From positions 434,001 to 498,000 of the forward strand of contig CATOSU010000002.1 in NCBI GenBank assembly GCA_951812615.1: a DNA stretch of 64,000 nucleotides. The letters are read 5' to 3'. Positions 36,313 through 46,400 of this stretch are shown piece by piece (within the stretch, counting starts at the first letter, position 1; each line of letters begins with the position of its first letter). The DNA comes from an uncultured Paracoccaceae bacterium (GTDB lineage Bacteria; Pseudomonadota; Alphaproteobacteria; Rhodobacterales; Rhodobacteraceae). Made by a program: the position numbers and the translations under genes. The notes below the pieces were generated by a model. It saw only the letters and a list, made by a program, of their open reading frames with translations. It was not told the origin of the DNA and did no database searches.

Positions 36313-37735
36313 CCTTCTGCCGGCGGCGCTGATCGCCATCGCGGCGGTCACGCTGTTTCGCGTGGCGCTGTTGCCCTTCGCCACCGCAGATCTGTTTGTG
36401 GACGAAGCGCAGTACTGGGTCTGGGGTCAGAACCTTGACTGGGGCTATTACTCGAAACCGCCGCTGATTGGCTGGGTGCTGCGCGCGGTCACCGATCTGG
36501 CCGGCAGTTCCAGCCTCTTCTGGGTGCGCGTCCCGGGGCCGGTGTTTCATGCCGTGACCGCTCTGATCCTGATCGGTGCCGCGCGCGAGATCACCGACCG
36601 CGGCACCGCAGGTCTGGCCGGGCTGGCCTATATCACGATGCCCAGCGTTGCGGTGGGGTCGTTCCTGATCTCAACCGACACCATCCTGATGCCGTTCTTC
36701 GCCGGCGCGGTCTGGGTCTGGCTGCGCCTCACGAAAGGCGGCAATCTGCGGTTGGCGGTTTTGCTGGGGCTCTGCGTCGGACTCGGCATGATGGCGAAAT
36801 ACGCCGCCGTCTATTTCATCTTCGGTGCCGTGCTGGGCGCAGTTTTCGTGCCCGCCGCCCGGATCGCGTGGCGCGATATTACGGTCGCTGCGGTGGTCTT
36901 TGCGCTGGTTATTTCTCCCAACGTGATCTGGAACCTTCAAAACGATCTGGCGACGCTGTCGCACACCGCCGACAACGTGGACTGGGTCCGCCAGCCCGGT
37001 ATTCAGCTGAACACCGCCGGCGCGGCAGAGTTCTTTTTGCAGCAGTTTGGCGTGTTCGGGCCGATACTGTTCGGGGCCTACCTGATTGCCGCGGTGGCCG
37101 CGTTCCGGTCTGGCGCGTGGATACAGCGATGGCTGGTCTGGATGTCAGCGCCGATCATCCTGCTGGTGTCGGTGCAGGCACTGCTGTCGCGGGCCTATGC
37201 CAACTGGGCCGTAACCGCCTGCGTCGGTGTCGTGCTGCTGGCGGTGCCACTGCTCTGGCCGCGCCTGCGCTGGGTCTACTGGACCGGGCTGGTGCTGAAC
37301 CTGACGCTGGTGGCGGCGATCCCCATCGCCGCCACCCAGGCCACGGAATGGCGGTTTGAGAAAGACGGGCGGCTGGTTCTGCGCCGCTTCGCCGGCCGGT
37401 CCGAGATGAGCCGGCACACCATCGCGCTGGCCCGCACCCATGGCGTCCAGGACATCATCGCCGATGACCGCGACATGCTGGCCGATCTTTATCACACCGG
37501 CCGGAACTCCGGCCTGAACATCTTTGCACAGGCTCATCCCCGCCACGCTCCGCATTACTTTGCCCAGAAGCTCAGCTATCCGCCGGGCCGGACCGGCGAT
37601 TTCCTGTATCTCGGCACCGCGGCAGAACCGCCCTGCCCTTCACGGCTGGTCGAGGAATACACCGCCGGCCCCGGCGCCTATGCCAACCGCACCGTGCGGT
37701 TTTACATCGCTCCGCCCGATTGCTGGGACCGCTGA
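36278..37735 (+). CDS. GT39-family (PMT/ArnT-type) membrane glycosyltransferase
   Basis: 485 residues with about ten membrane helices. The first loop has FVDEAQYWVWGQNLDWGYYSKPP, with the conserved acidic pair of the PMT superfamily. It would transfer a sugar from a polyprenyl-phosphate donor to lipid A or another envelope acceptor. Overlaps the LAB_N gene by 35 bp. Its TGA lies directly against the TCA of the convergent gene in a perfect 14-bp palindrome (37729-37742). Confidence 0.88.
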   Translation: MPKNALPHQAPDLLPAALIAIAAVTLFRVALLPFATADLFVDEAQYWVWGQNLDWGYYSKPPLIGWVLRAVTDLAGSSSLFWVRVPGPVFHAVTALILIGAAREITDRGTAGLAGLAYITMPSVAVGSFLISTDTILMPFFAGAVWVWLRLTKGGNLRLAVLLGLCVGLGMMAKYAAVYFIFGAVLGAVFVPAARIAWRDITVAAVVFALVISPNVIWNLQNDLATLSHTADNVDWVRQPGIQLNTAGAAEFFLQQFGVFGPILFGAYLIAAVAAFRSGAWIQRWLVWMSAPIILLVSVQALLSRAYANWAVTACVGVVLLAVPLLWPRLRWVYWTGLVLNLTLVAAIPIAATQATEWRFEKDGRLVLRRFAGRSEMSRHTIALARTHGVQDIIADDRDMLADLYHTGRNSGLNIFAQAHPRHAPHYFAQKLSYPPGRTGDFLYLGTAAEPPCPSRLVEEYTAGPGAYANRTVRFYIAPPDCWDR

Positions 37736-39391
37736 TCAGCGGAACAGGTAGCCGGTGATATCGACCTCGTCCGCGCCGCCGATGGAAAACCCTTCGAACC
37801 GGCCCAGATGTTGATACGGACGGCCGACCATTCCCTGTTCGAATTCGGCCCGGAACGGCGCGTCCACATAAACAACCGCGCAGGCCGCGGTGCCCACCCG
37901 TTCCACCGCCTGCGCCGGATCATGTTCAAACACCGGCGGATGCCCCGACAACAGCATCAGCGATTCCTCCTGATACCCCACCGACAGCACCAGCGGCTCG
38001 TCGCACAGTTCCACCCCAGCGGCCATGTCCGCCAGCGCGACCGAGGGCCAGATGACCCCGGACCGGGCAAGGTTCGAAAACAGGCTCAGCGACAGGCCCA
38101 GCGACAGCGCCGCAAACCCAAGAACCGGCGTCAGCCGGTCGCCAGCGCGCATCCGGGTCCATGTCAGCCAGATCCCGGCCACCGTTACCGCCACGCCCGC
38201 ATACCACGGCCAGGATGGCCAGCGGTTGTATTGCAGAGTAAATCCGACCGGCACCGCAGCCAGCAACAGTGCCAGCAGCAAAAACACGATCAGGAAAACC
38301 GTGTAGACCCGCCCGGGCCGGCCCGGAAGCCGGTCCAGCCATCCGGCGGCACACAGGATCGCAATCGCGGGAAAGGTCGGCAGAACATAGTGGATCAGCT
38401 TGGTCGCGGTGATCTCGAACACGATCCATGCGGGGATCCACCACGCCAGGCAAAACAGCACCGCCGCCTCGCGCCGGGCGGTCCACGCGAACCAGAGCCC
38501 GAAGGGCAGCAGGATCGAGGCCGGCCAGAACGTGAACCACACCGCGGCGCTGAACGCCCCGGGCGGCGCGCCGTGGCTTTCCTGACCCTGTCCGATCTTG
38601 CCCAGCAGATCCCGGCCCAGCGCCTCGTCCCAGAAGGCGCTGCCGGTTTTCAGCGTGATGGCAATGTACCATGGCGCAACGATGACCAGAAACAGCAGCA
38701 GGCCAAAGCCCGGCCGCAGATCTCCCAGCCAGCGCACCTCCCGCCGCATCACACTCAGCGCCAGCACGGTCAGCCCGACAACCATCGGCCCGATCGGCCC
38801 CTTGATCAGAACCGAAACACCCAGCGCCGCCCAGAACAGCCACGGCGCCCAGCGCGACACCCCGCCCTGCATGTGCAGCCGGGCCAGCACCAGTTGCGCG
38901 GCAAGGATCGAAGCCAGAAGCGTGGCATCGGTCTTGGCCAGCCGCGCTTCGCCGTTCAGAACAAAGCAGACCGCCATCAGAAGCGCGGCCAGAAACGCCG
39001 CCTGCGCGTTCACCAGCGACAGCGCGATCAGGTAGGTCGGCAGGCAGGCGGCGACGGCGGCCAGCAGCGACGGCGTCCGATAGACCCAGATCTCCTGCGC
39101 GCGCGCGTCGCCGGCAATCTTCGCCGCTGCCGCCTGCAGCCAGTAGATGCCAACCGGCTTTTTGTACCGGGTGCCCTCGCCCAGACGGATATCGATGAAA
39201 TCACCGCTCTGCGCCATCTGGCGGGAAGCCTGCGCAAACCGGGTTTCGTCGCGGTCCACCGGCGGCACCGAGAAGAAACCCGGCAGAAACATCACAACCG
39301 CGAACAGGGCGATAAACAGCATCGGCCAGACCGGCCGCCCGGCCGCGATCCAGGCCAGCGCAGTTTCCGCCCGTTCGAGGACCCGGTTCAT
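37736..39391 (-). CDS. ArnT-like membrane glycosyltransferase
   Basis: 551 residues, about 11-12 membrane helices and a C-terminal soluble domain. First loop [16 protein letters not shown] is the ArnT DxDExR signature; [12 protein letters not shown] and KTDATLLA follow as in ArnT. Adds an aminosugar or other sugar to lipid A from a lipid donor. Start at 39391 overlaps the upstream stop (ATGA). Confidence 0.88.
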   Translation of the reverse strand: MNRVLERAETALAWIAAGRPVWPMLFIALFAVVMFLPGFFSVPPVDRDETRFAQASRQMAQSGDFIDIRLGEGTRYKKPVGIYWLQAAAAKIAGDARAQEIWVYRTPSLLAAVAACLPTYLIALSLVNAQAAFLAALLMAVCFVLNGEARLAKTDATLLASILAAQLVLARLHMQGGVSRWAPWLFWAALGVSVLIKGPIGPMVVGLTVLALSVMRREVRWLGDLRPGFGLLLFLVIVAPWYIAITLKTGSAFWDEALGRDLLGKIGQGQESHGAPPGAFSAAVWFTFWPASILLPFGLWFAWTARREAAVLFCLAWWIPAWIVFEITATKLIHYVLPTFPAIAILCAAGWLDRLPGRPGRVYTVFLIVFLLLALLLAAVPVGFTLQYNRWPSWPWYAGVAVTVAGIWLTWTRMRAGDRLTPVLGFAALSLGLSLSLFSNLARSGVIWPSVALADMAAGVELCDEPLVLSVGYQEESLMLLSGHPPVFEHDPAQAVERVGTAACAVVYVDAPFRAEFEQGMVGRPYQHLGRFEGFSIGGADEVDITGYLFR

Positions 39392-40224
39392 GTGTCGAAA
39401 CGGATCGACTTGAACCGCCGGGTCTGCTCGGTCAGCGCGACTTCGGTCGGCAGCCGCTCCATCGACGAGGCACCATAAAAACCGTGACAGTTCCCGGTGT
39501 TGCGCAAAACGAATTCGGCATCTTCGGGCATCGAGACCGGCCCGCCATGCACCAGTATGATCGCATCGGGGTTCACGCGCAGCGCGGCCTCGGACCAGCT
39601 GTCGACCAGCGTTGCACAATCCTCAAGCTTCAGCGAGGTTTCGGCCCCGATTGACCCGCCCGTGGTCAGCCCCAGATGACACACGATGATATCCGCGCCT
39701 GCACCTGCCATGGCGGCGGCATCGTCTTCGCTGAAAACATAAGGCGTGGTCAGCAGGTCCTTTTCATGGGCGGCGCGGATCATGTCCACCTCCTGCCCGT
39801 AGGACATGCCGGTTTCCTCCAGATTGGCGCGGAAGGTGCCGTCGATCAGCCCCACGGTCGGGAAATTCTGAACCCCAGAAAAGCCGATGGCCTTCACCTG
39901 ATCAAGAAAGTGATCCATCACGCAGAACGGGTCGGTGCCGTTGACACCGGCCAGCACCGGGGTGCGACTGGTCACCGGCAGGATTTCATGCGCCATCTCC
40001 ATCACCACGTCATTGGCGTTGCCATAGGCCAGAAGCCCGCTCAGCGATCCGCGGCCGGCCATGCGGTAGCGGCCGGAATTGTAGATCACGATCAGGTCGA
40101 TCCCGCCCGCCTCTTCGCACTTGGCCGACAGCCCGGTCCCGGCCCCGCCACCGACGATCGGTTCGCCAGCCGCTTTCATGGCCTGAAATTTCTCCATCAG
40201 CGTGGCGCGCGGGATACGGGGCAT
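39388..40224 (-). CDS. Phosphoenolpyruvate hydrolase family TIM-barrel protein
   Basis: 278 residues of the PEP-hydrolase/TIM-barrel family (COG5564-like): [43 protein letters not shown] and [15 protein letters not shown]. Members relate to Tm-1 virus-resistance C-domains and are poorly characterised. It precedes the ArnT-like gene with a 4-bp overlap, a physical link whose meaning is unclear. Confidence 0.82.
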   Translation of the reverse strand: MPRIPRATLMEKFQAMKAAGEPIVGGGAGTGLSAKCEEAGGIDLIVIYNSGRYRMAGRGSLSGLLAYGNANDVVMEMAHEILPVTSRTPVLAGVNGTDPFCVMDHFLDQVKAIGFSGVQNFPTVGLIDGTFRANLEETGMSYGQEVDMIRAAHEKDLLTTPYVFSEDDAAAMAGAGADIIVCHLGLTTGGSIGAETSLKLEDCATLVDSWSEAALRVNPDAIILVHGGPVSMPEDAEFVLRNTGNCHGFYGASSMERLPTEVALTEQTRRFKSIRFDT

Positions 40225-40323
40225 ATGAATTCTCCTGTGTTTCCGCGGACTTTGGCGCAGGTGTCGGGGCGTGTCCAGCGGCGGCCGGTCATCGGTTCAT
40301 CGGTTTCCCCAGACCGGCGAAGA

Positions 40324-40339
40324 GCGTCCGCAAGGACGC
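40324..40339 (-). terminator. Short hairpin with GNRA-type loop
   Basis: GCGTCC GCAA GGACGC: 6-bp stem and 4-nt loop, 13 bp after the stop of the epimerase gene on the minus strand. No T tract; could attenuate transcription into the PEP-hydrolase gene. Confidence 0.3.
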
Positions 40340-40351
40340 GATAAGCCGCCC

Positions 40352-41167
40352 TCAGCAGACCAGCCCGAGGTCGCGCAGATAGGCGAACCCCTTCAGGATA
40401 TCCGCCTTGTTGCGCAGTTCCAGCACCAGATGCGGATTGCTGCCGCAATCGGCCAGCGCCCGGAACACCGCCTGCCATTCGATCTCGCCCTCGCCGGGCG
40501 GCCAGTGGCGGTCGGCATAGCCGTCGAGATCCTGCAGATGCACGTGCCGCAGCATGTCACCGGCATCGCGCAGGAAATAGTCCACTGGCGGCGCGCCCGA
40601 CATCCGCCGGGCCAGATGGGCGTGGCCGGTATCAACCGACAACGCCATCGCCGGCGATCCGAAATCCGCCACCATGGCCCGACGGGTTTCGGGATCCACG
40701 TCCTGAATGTTCTCGATCACCAGCGTCACGCCCTGATCTTCGGCCCGGACCACCACAGGGTCCAGAACCGCGTGGATCCGGGTCAGCTCTTTGTCCTCGT
40801 ACCCCGGAACGCATAACCGATTCTGCCGGTACCAAAGGTCATAGGGCGAATGCACTACCATCTGCCAGGCGCCCAGTGCAGCGGCGGCATCAACGGCGGC
40901 GATAAACTTCGACGTGATCAGGGCCCTCATGTCAGGATCGGGGTTGTCGATATCCAGACCATAAAACGGGCCGTGCACCCCCAACCGGCCCCGGAACCCG
41001 TCGAGCGCCGATTTCGCGGCCTCGACAAAACCGCCCGGGTCCCCGGCAAACACGTCCGAAAAGATGAAATCCTGCAGTTCCAGATCCCGGTCCGCGTCGA
41101 ACAGCCAGTCCCGGTGATCCGCGATCTCGTCAACTTTCATGCAGGCGCCGATACGAAGAGGGGTCAT
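40352..41167 (-). CDS. Sugar phosphate isomerase/epimerase family protein (AP endonuclease 2-like TIM barrel)
   Basis: 271 residues. Metal-site segments: GVHGPF, VHSPYD, LVIENIQD (Glu), LSVDTGHAH (Asp, His), RHVHLQDLDG (His) and LELR (Glu), the usual xylose-isomerase-like TIM-barrel set. Start at 41167. Lies 10 bp downstream of phnM, suggesting it works on a ribose-phosphate-like product. Confidence 0.86.
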   Translation of the reverse strand: MTPLRIGACMKVDEIADHRDWLFDADRDLELQDFIFSDVFAGDPGGFVEAAKSALDGFRGRLGVHGPFYGLDIDNPDPDMRALITSKFIAAVDAAAALGAWQMVVHSPYDLWYRQNRLCVPGYEDKELTRIHAVLDPVVVRAEDQGVTLVIENIQDVDPETRRAMVADFGSPAMALSVDTGHAHLARRMSGAPPVDYFLRDAGDMLRHVHLQDLDGYADRHWPPGEGEIEWQAVFRALADCGSNPHLVLELRNKADILKGFAYLRDLGLVC

Positions 41168-41177
41168 GGCATTGATC

Positions 41178-42413
41178 CTAGCTTGCGACGGGTCTGGCCT
41201 GATACGCCGGGCGCCCGGCAACGAATGTGGCGCGCACCGCGGGTGTCCCGCCGTCGGGCCAGTCCACCAGAACCAGATCCGCACGCCGGCCCGGCGCAAT
41301 CTCTCCCCGGTCGGTCAGGCCCATGGCCCGCGCCGGCCCGGAGGAAACCAGCGACCACAGCGCCGGGCGGGACGCGCGCCGGTCCCCGTCCAGCCGGGCA
41401 ATCGCGGCCAGCATCGCCGGATAGTAGTAATCCGACGCCAGCGCATCGCACATCCCGTCCTCGACCATGTCAGCAGCGGCGAGCGAGCCGATATGGCTGC
41501 CGCCGCGCACGACATTGGGCGACCCGAAAATGATATGGTCACCGGCGGCCCGCGCCGCCTCTGCCGCTTCCATTGTCATCGGAAACTCGCTCACCCGGGA
41601 TCCGAGCCCGTGGTAGAACGCCCGAGTTTCGGCGCGGGTGTCGTCATGGCTCAGCATCGGCGCGCCCACCGCCCGGGCGGCATCGGCAACCCGCGCGATC
41701 TGTCCCGGCACGTCCGCACGCCGCTCCCACATCCGGCCGGCAAGCGCGATGAACTCCTCAATGCTCAGGCCGGACCGCGTCACGTCGGACCCGAACCGCG
41801 ACCGCAGCCGCGGATCGTCGAGATCCGCCGCTGCAAAGTCGGGCGAATGCTCGAACGCCCTGCCCTGAACGCTGGTGTCAAAGCTGCGCAGGGACATCGA
41901 CAGGTGATCGTTGAACGCCACCGAAGGCACCACCGGCCCGGCCAGCGCATCAAGGATCAGGTCGATCGCGTCGAAGGCGAAGGTTTCCCAACGCAATTGA
42001 ACCCGGTTGTCCACCGTCAGCCGCGGGGTCAGCGCGGCCAGCGCATCGACGAATTCCCGCGCCCGCTTGGGCGACCGCAGGCCTGGGGCCCAGCCAATAG
42101 TCAACGCGTGATAGGCCGTGGCGATCCCGTTGGCCGCCAGTTGCCGGTCGGTTTCCAGCAAGGCCGTATCCAGCGGAAAGAACACGCCGGGCCGGGGCAT
42201 GACCTGCCGCTCGAAGGCGTCGCCATGCACGTCGATCAGCGCCGGGGCCAGAAACAACCCGCGGCCGTCGATCTCGGCATCGGCCCCGGGTACGCTGCCA
42301 ATCTCAACGATCTGCCCGTCGGACAGGCACAGGTCGGCGTCGACGATCTCATCGTTCAGGATGACCCGGGCGCCGCGAATGACGGTGGACGTTCCGGTTG
42401 GCGAATCTCTCAT
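41178..42413 (-). CDS. phnM: Alpha-D-ribose 1-methylphosphonate 5-triphosphate diphosphatase (PhnM)
   Basis: 411-residue amidohydrolase-superfamily enzyme. PhnM hallmarks: APALIDVHGDAFERQVMPRPGV, LETDRQLAANGIATAYHALT, LSHDDTRAE and SDYYYPAMLAAI. PhnM removes diphosphate from the ribosyl-phosphonate intermediate of C-P lyase. No phnG-L genes are in the window. Either a second copy working with a core elsewhere or a relative recruited to another triphosphate, with the epimerase downstream. Confidence 0.9.
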   Translation of the reverse strand: MRDSPTGTSTVIRGARVILNDEIVDADLCLSDGQIVEIGSVPGADAEIDGRGLFLAPALIDVHGDAFERQVMPRPGVFFPLDTALLETDRQLAANGIATAYHALTIGWAPGLRSPKRAREFVDALAALTPRLTVDNRVQLRWETFAFDAIDLILDALAGPVVPSVAFNDHLSMSLRSFDTSVQGRAFEHSPDFAAADLDDPRLRSRFGSDVTRSGLSIEEFIALAGRMWERRADVPGQIARVADAARAVGAPMLSHDDTRAETRAFYHGLGSRVSEFPMTMEAAEAARAAGDHIIFGSPNVVRGGSHIGSLAAADMVEDGMCDALASDYYYPAMLAAIARLDGDRRASRPALWSLVSSGPARAMGLTDRGEIAPGRRADLVLVDWPDGGTPAVRATFVAGRPAYQARPVAS

Positions 42414-42493
42414 GGCACGGCCCCGTGGTGACTGGACGCTTCTTACCAGATCGCGTCCCGGCGAACATCACGGCAAGATGAAATCCGACCGGA

Positions 42494-43389
42494 TCAGTCC
42501 GCGTCACGGAAACCGGCAACATAGTCCCGGGTAAACGCAGCATAGCCGTCCGACGTGGTCAGCAGCCGGTCACGGATCATGGTGTGAAATTCCGGCAACC
42601 GGTGGAACGGCACCTGCGGAAAGGCATGGTGCTCGATATGATAGGGCATGTTCCACGCCAGAAACCGGACGAGGCGGGTGGTAAACGTCGTGCGGGTGTT
42701 CACGAACATGTCGGCCACATAGGGGCACCTTCCGTGCTCGGCCAGCAGGTACAGACGCAGGACCGGAAATCCGATTGCAACCGGGATCAGCCAGACAAAC
42801 ACCAAATCCGGCGACACCGAAAAACTGAACAGCAGGACACCGGCATAAACCGCCAGCATCCCTGCGCCTCGCGCCGCAGCCGCGCATGGGTGCCCGCCGG
42901 CAGATAGGGCGCATCGATCCGGCCGAATGCGTTGTTCAGCAGCAGGATCGCCTTGCCGCGCCAGTAGTCCACGGTGCTCAGATAGCGCAGGAATTCGGGC
43001 CAGCTGTCGGGCTTGGGCACGGTCAGTTCCGGATCATTGTCGGGATCGTTGGTGTACCGGTGATGGGCAAAATGAAAATACCGGAACCACAGGAACGGCT
43101 GAAACAGCAAAACCCCGGTCACCCACCCCGCCCATTCATTCAACCGCTCCGAGGCAAACGGCGTTTTATGCGTGGCCTCGTGCTGAAGCGTGAACAGGAA
43201 GGCGATCAGAATGCCCTGTGGAAGCATCAGCAGCCACCACAACGGCACGCGCAGCGCAATCAGCCCGCCCAGCACAACGATCAGACCGCCATGCAACACC
43301 AGATGGCGCAGTCCGGGCGCATCTGCACGCGCGGTCAGGCGGTCTTTCTCCGCCGGACCCAGCGTTTTGAGATATGCCTTGTGGTCCAT
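42494..43389 (-). pseudogene. Fatty acid desaturase, frameshifted
   Basis: Membrane di-iron desaturase, about 298 residues if joined. The first part (43389 to about 42868) has LQHEATHKT and FHFAHHRYTNDPDNDPE; the second (from about 42860) begins MLAVYAGVLLFS and has MPYHIEHHAFPQVP. One base is gained or lost at about 42858-42868, within ARLRREA. All three His boxes are present across the two frames. Starts 19 bp after rdhA, so it belongs to that operon. Pseudogene or sequence error. Confidence 0.82.
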
Positions 43390-43408
43390 GACGCGCCCTT
43401 GATCCGCC

Positions 43409-46400
43409 TCACATGTCGATTGAAATGACCCCGTCCTTTTCCGCCGCGCGGGACTGGCACAGGATGATCGCGCTTTCCCGCTGTTTCTTGGACAGAACGA
43501 AATCGCGGTGCTCGACCTCCCCGTCGATCAGCCCGCATTTGCAGACCCCGCAAATCCCGTCGGAACATTTCACATCCACGTGGATGCCGTTTTCTTCCAG
43601 AACGTCGGTGGCGGTCTTGTCGGCGGGGATCAGAAACTCCCGGTTCGACCTGGCCAGCCGGAGGGTGAAATCGAAGTTTTCGTAGTCCGGCTGTTCAGGG
43701 ACGCTGAAATACTCAAGATGCCGTTCTTCCTCGGCAAACCCGGCCTTCTCGGCCGCCGCCATCACCGCGTCCATGTACCGGTCCGGGCCACAGGTATAGG
43801 CATGCCAGCCGGGCCGGTACCGGGCCATGATCGCATCGAGATCCGCACGCGACCCCTCTGCGGATATGTGGGTGTGAACGTGATCGAACCACGGGAAGCT
43901 TTGCAGGTCTGCAAGAAACCCCGACTGTGCCCGGTCACTGACGGAATAATGCAGCTCGAACGGCCGGCCAACGGCGTGCAGCCTGTGTGCAAAGGCCACC
44001 ATCGGTGTGATACCGATGCCGCCGCCCATCAGCAGCGTGTTTTCCGCCGCTTCCTCCAGCTCGAAATGGTTGATCGGCTTGGACACGAACACGCGGCGGC
44101 CTTCGGTGAAGATCCGGTGCATCATCTTCGATCCGCCGCGGCCCCCGTCCTCGCGCAGCACAGCGATCTGGTACAGGCTGCGATCCGCGGGATTGCCTGA
44201 CATCGAATACTGCCGCAGGTATTCGGGCGTCACCACGATGTCCAGATGCGCACCCGCCGTCCATTCCGGCAGATCCGATCCGTCCGGGCGGCGCAGTTCG
44301 TATTTGACGATGTCATCGGTTATGTGTTCGGCCTTCGACACGACCACCTGCAGAACCGGCGCATCCTCGGGCACGGAATAGCGATGCTGGCCGTCGGTGA
44401 TGCCTTTTTTCAGGTTCACCTTGTACTGCTCGGCGGTGATCATGGCCTGATACGCCTCGATCCCGGCCTCGCGGTCCATCGGAAACGGGTACGGCCACGG
44501 GTGCGGTGCGATGTTCGCCGGGTAAACCGCCAGCGTCTGGTCCTCGTATTTCAGGTCCAGTTGCTTATCGAGATCGCGGGCATTCGCCGGCTCGCGGGCC
44601 GGTTTGTACGCGCCGTCTTCGTAAAGCTCGATATCCCACCACCATTTCTTGACCGGGTTGAGCCCGCCATTGCCAACCGCATCATCCAGCTTCGCCAGCG
44701 CAGGCGCAGCGGCGGGGATATGCATGGCCGCCCAGCGAAACGGCGCCTCCGAAAACAACCCTTCAAGGTTCCACGGACAGGTCTTCATGCAGCGCCCGCA
44801 CATCGCCCCGCCCCTGTTGGTGATCCGGTAGGTCGCGCATTTCTGACTGTCGGATTTCCAGATCTCGTAGCCGTTGAACATCAGCTTGGGACCGGCCGTG
44901 ATCGCCCCCGACGGACATTCCCGCGCGCACTTGTTGCAGTTTTCGCAAAAATGCTGGAGCCCGAAATCGATGGGTTTGTCATGGGTCATCGGCATCGTCG
45001 TGGTAACCACGCCGGATTTCAGACGCGGACCCAGATAGGGGTTCAGGATCACCTCGCCGATGCGGCTGACCTCGCCCAGACCCGAAAGCAACAGCAGCGG
45101 CGGCTGCAACACCTCCCCATCCATCACCGTATGCGCCTTGGCCGGGTAGCCGAGGTTGCGGCATTGCTTGGCAATGACCCCGCCCAGCAGCGAAAACCGC
45201 AGATAAGCGCGCATCGACTGGGCCACGCTGATCCAGTCGTCGCCGCTGGCGCCTTCCATGGTTTCATAACCCTGATCGACGATCATCGAAACCGCCTGAT
45301 CATGTGGCGGGTCCACGGGTTCGCCGCGCGCGTCATGGGAATACCATGTCCAGTCGGGGCAGCGTGACAGACCGGTCGCATCGATGCCCAGCCAGTAGGT
45401 CGCCGCCTTCAGGTTGGCCGCATTGAGCGCGGGATCCACCGACGGCACGGGGTGCGCGTCGGCCTCACCATCCTGTATCAGCACAAAGGCCCCCAGCGCC
45501 CGCCGCTGGGCAAAGCTGGGCGCGGATTTGCGGGCGTAATATCCACCGGCCGCATTGTCCTGGTTGGCCTTGCCCATATCCCCGAACTGTGCCCGCGCGA
45601 ACATGTCAGCCCGTTTGGGCACACGGGCCACACGCGGTTCGTCGATAAAGGTCGTGGGCTCCTCGACGCGCCGGAGCTTCTCGAACGGGTGCGGGCCATC
45701 CTGAAAGTTGCGCTTGTCATAAGGATTGCCGGTCATACCCGTCTTGCGCGTGCCTACACCCAGCCACCACTTCGGGCCACGGGTTCCGAACCACGGCTGT
45801 TCGGACGGCGGTGCCAGCGGCGCATCGGTGGCCAGATCCATGCGGCATGTCACCGCCGTCAGCCCGAACCGTTCGCCCAGATAAGGCGCAACAAGCCTGC
45901 CTTCCCCGGCCCATGCAAGCCCCGCCGCCACGGCCAGCCGGTTCAGGTCCACGTCCCCGGCCGAGGCCGAATGCGCCCGTGCCGGGAATCCCAGCAGGCG
46001 AATGTAGCTGGCAATCACATTGGCAATCTCGCTGCCCAGCAGGCACGCCCTGTGCGCCTGTGCATCCATGATCCAGTCGCTACCCGGCTCGCCGGCCCGC
46101 GGCGCGCGTGGGTTTTCGATCAGGAAGACGATGGCGTGGGTGTGATCGTCGATCCGCGCCATCGGCTTGGCGATGCTGTCCTTGAGGTCGGCCATGATCA
46201 CGTCGATGCCCGAGGCCAGCGTCTTGGTCTGCCGCGTCGACAGGTCATGCGCCAGCCGTTCGATCTGCGGATTTGCCACCGGTTCGGCCAGCCGCGCGTC
46301 ATCCTGCAACGCGCAGATACCAATGACCGAGGCATCGTGGAAATACCCGAACGCCTTTAGGTGATTGGCCCGTTCGACCGGATCGTCCGGGATTTCGGCC

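Noticed and set aside
37808-39478. 556-codon plus-strand open frame
   Set aside because: Antisense of the ArnT-like gene; Arg/Gln/His-rich shadow typical of GC-rich coding DNA.
41139-42431. 430-codon plus-strand open frame
   Set aside because: Antisense shadow of phnM; the minus-strand protein has clear motifs.
20061-43000. All frameshifts being assembly errors
   Set aside because: Possible for single-base cases (thiolase, recombinase, desaturase), but the amber substitution and the large creatininase deletion cannot be explained by homopolymer errors, so real decay is kept as the main reading for that operon.
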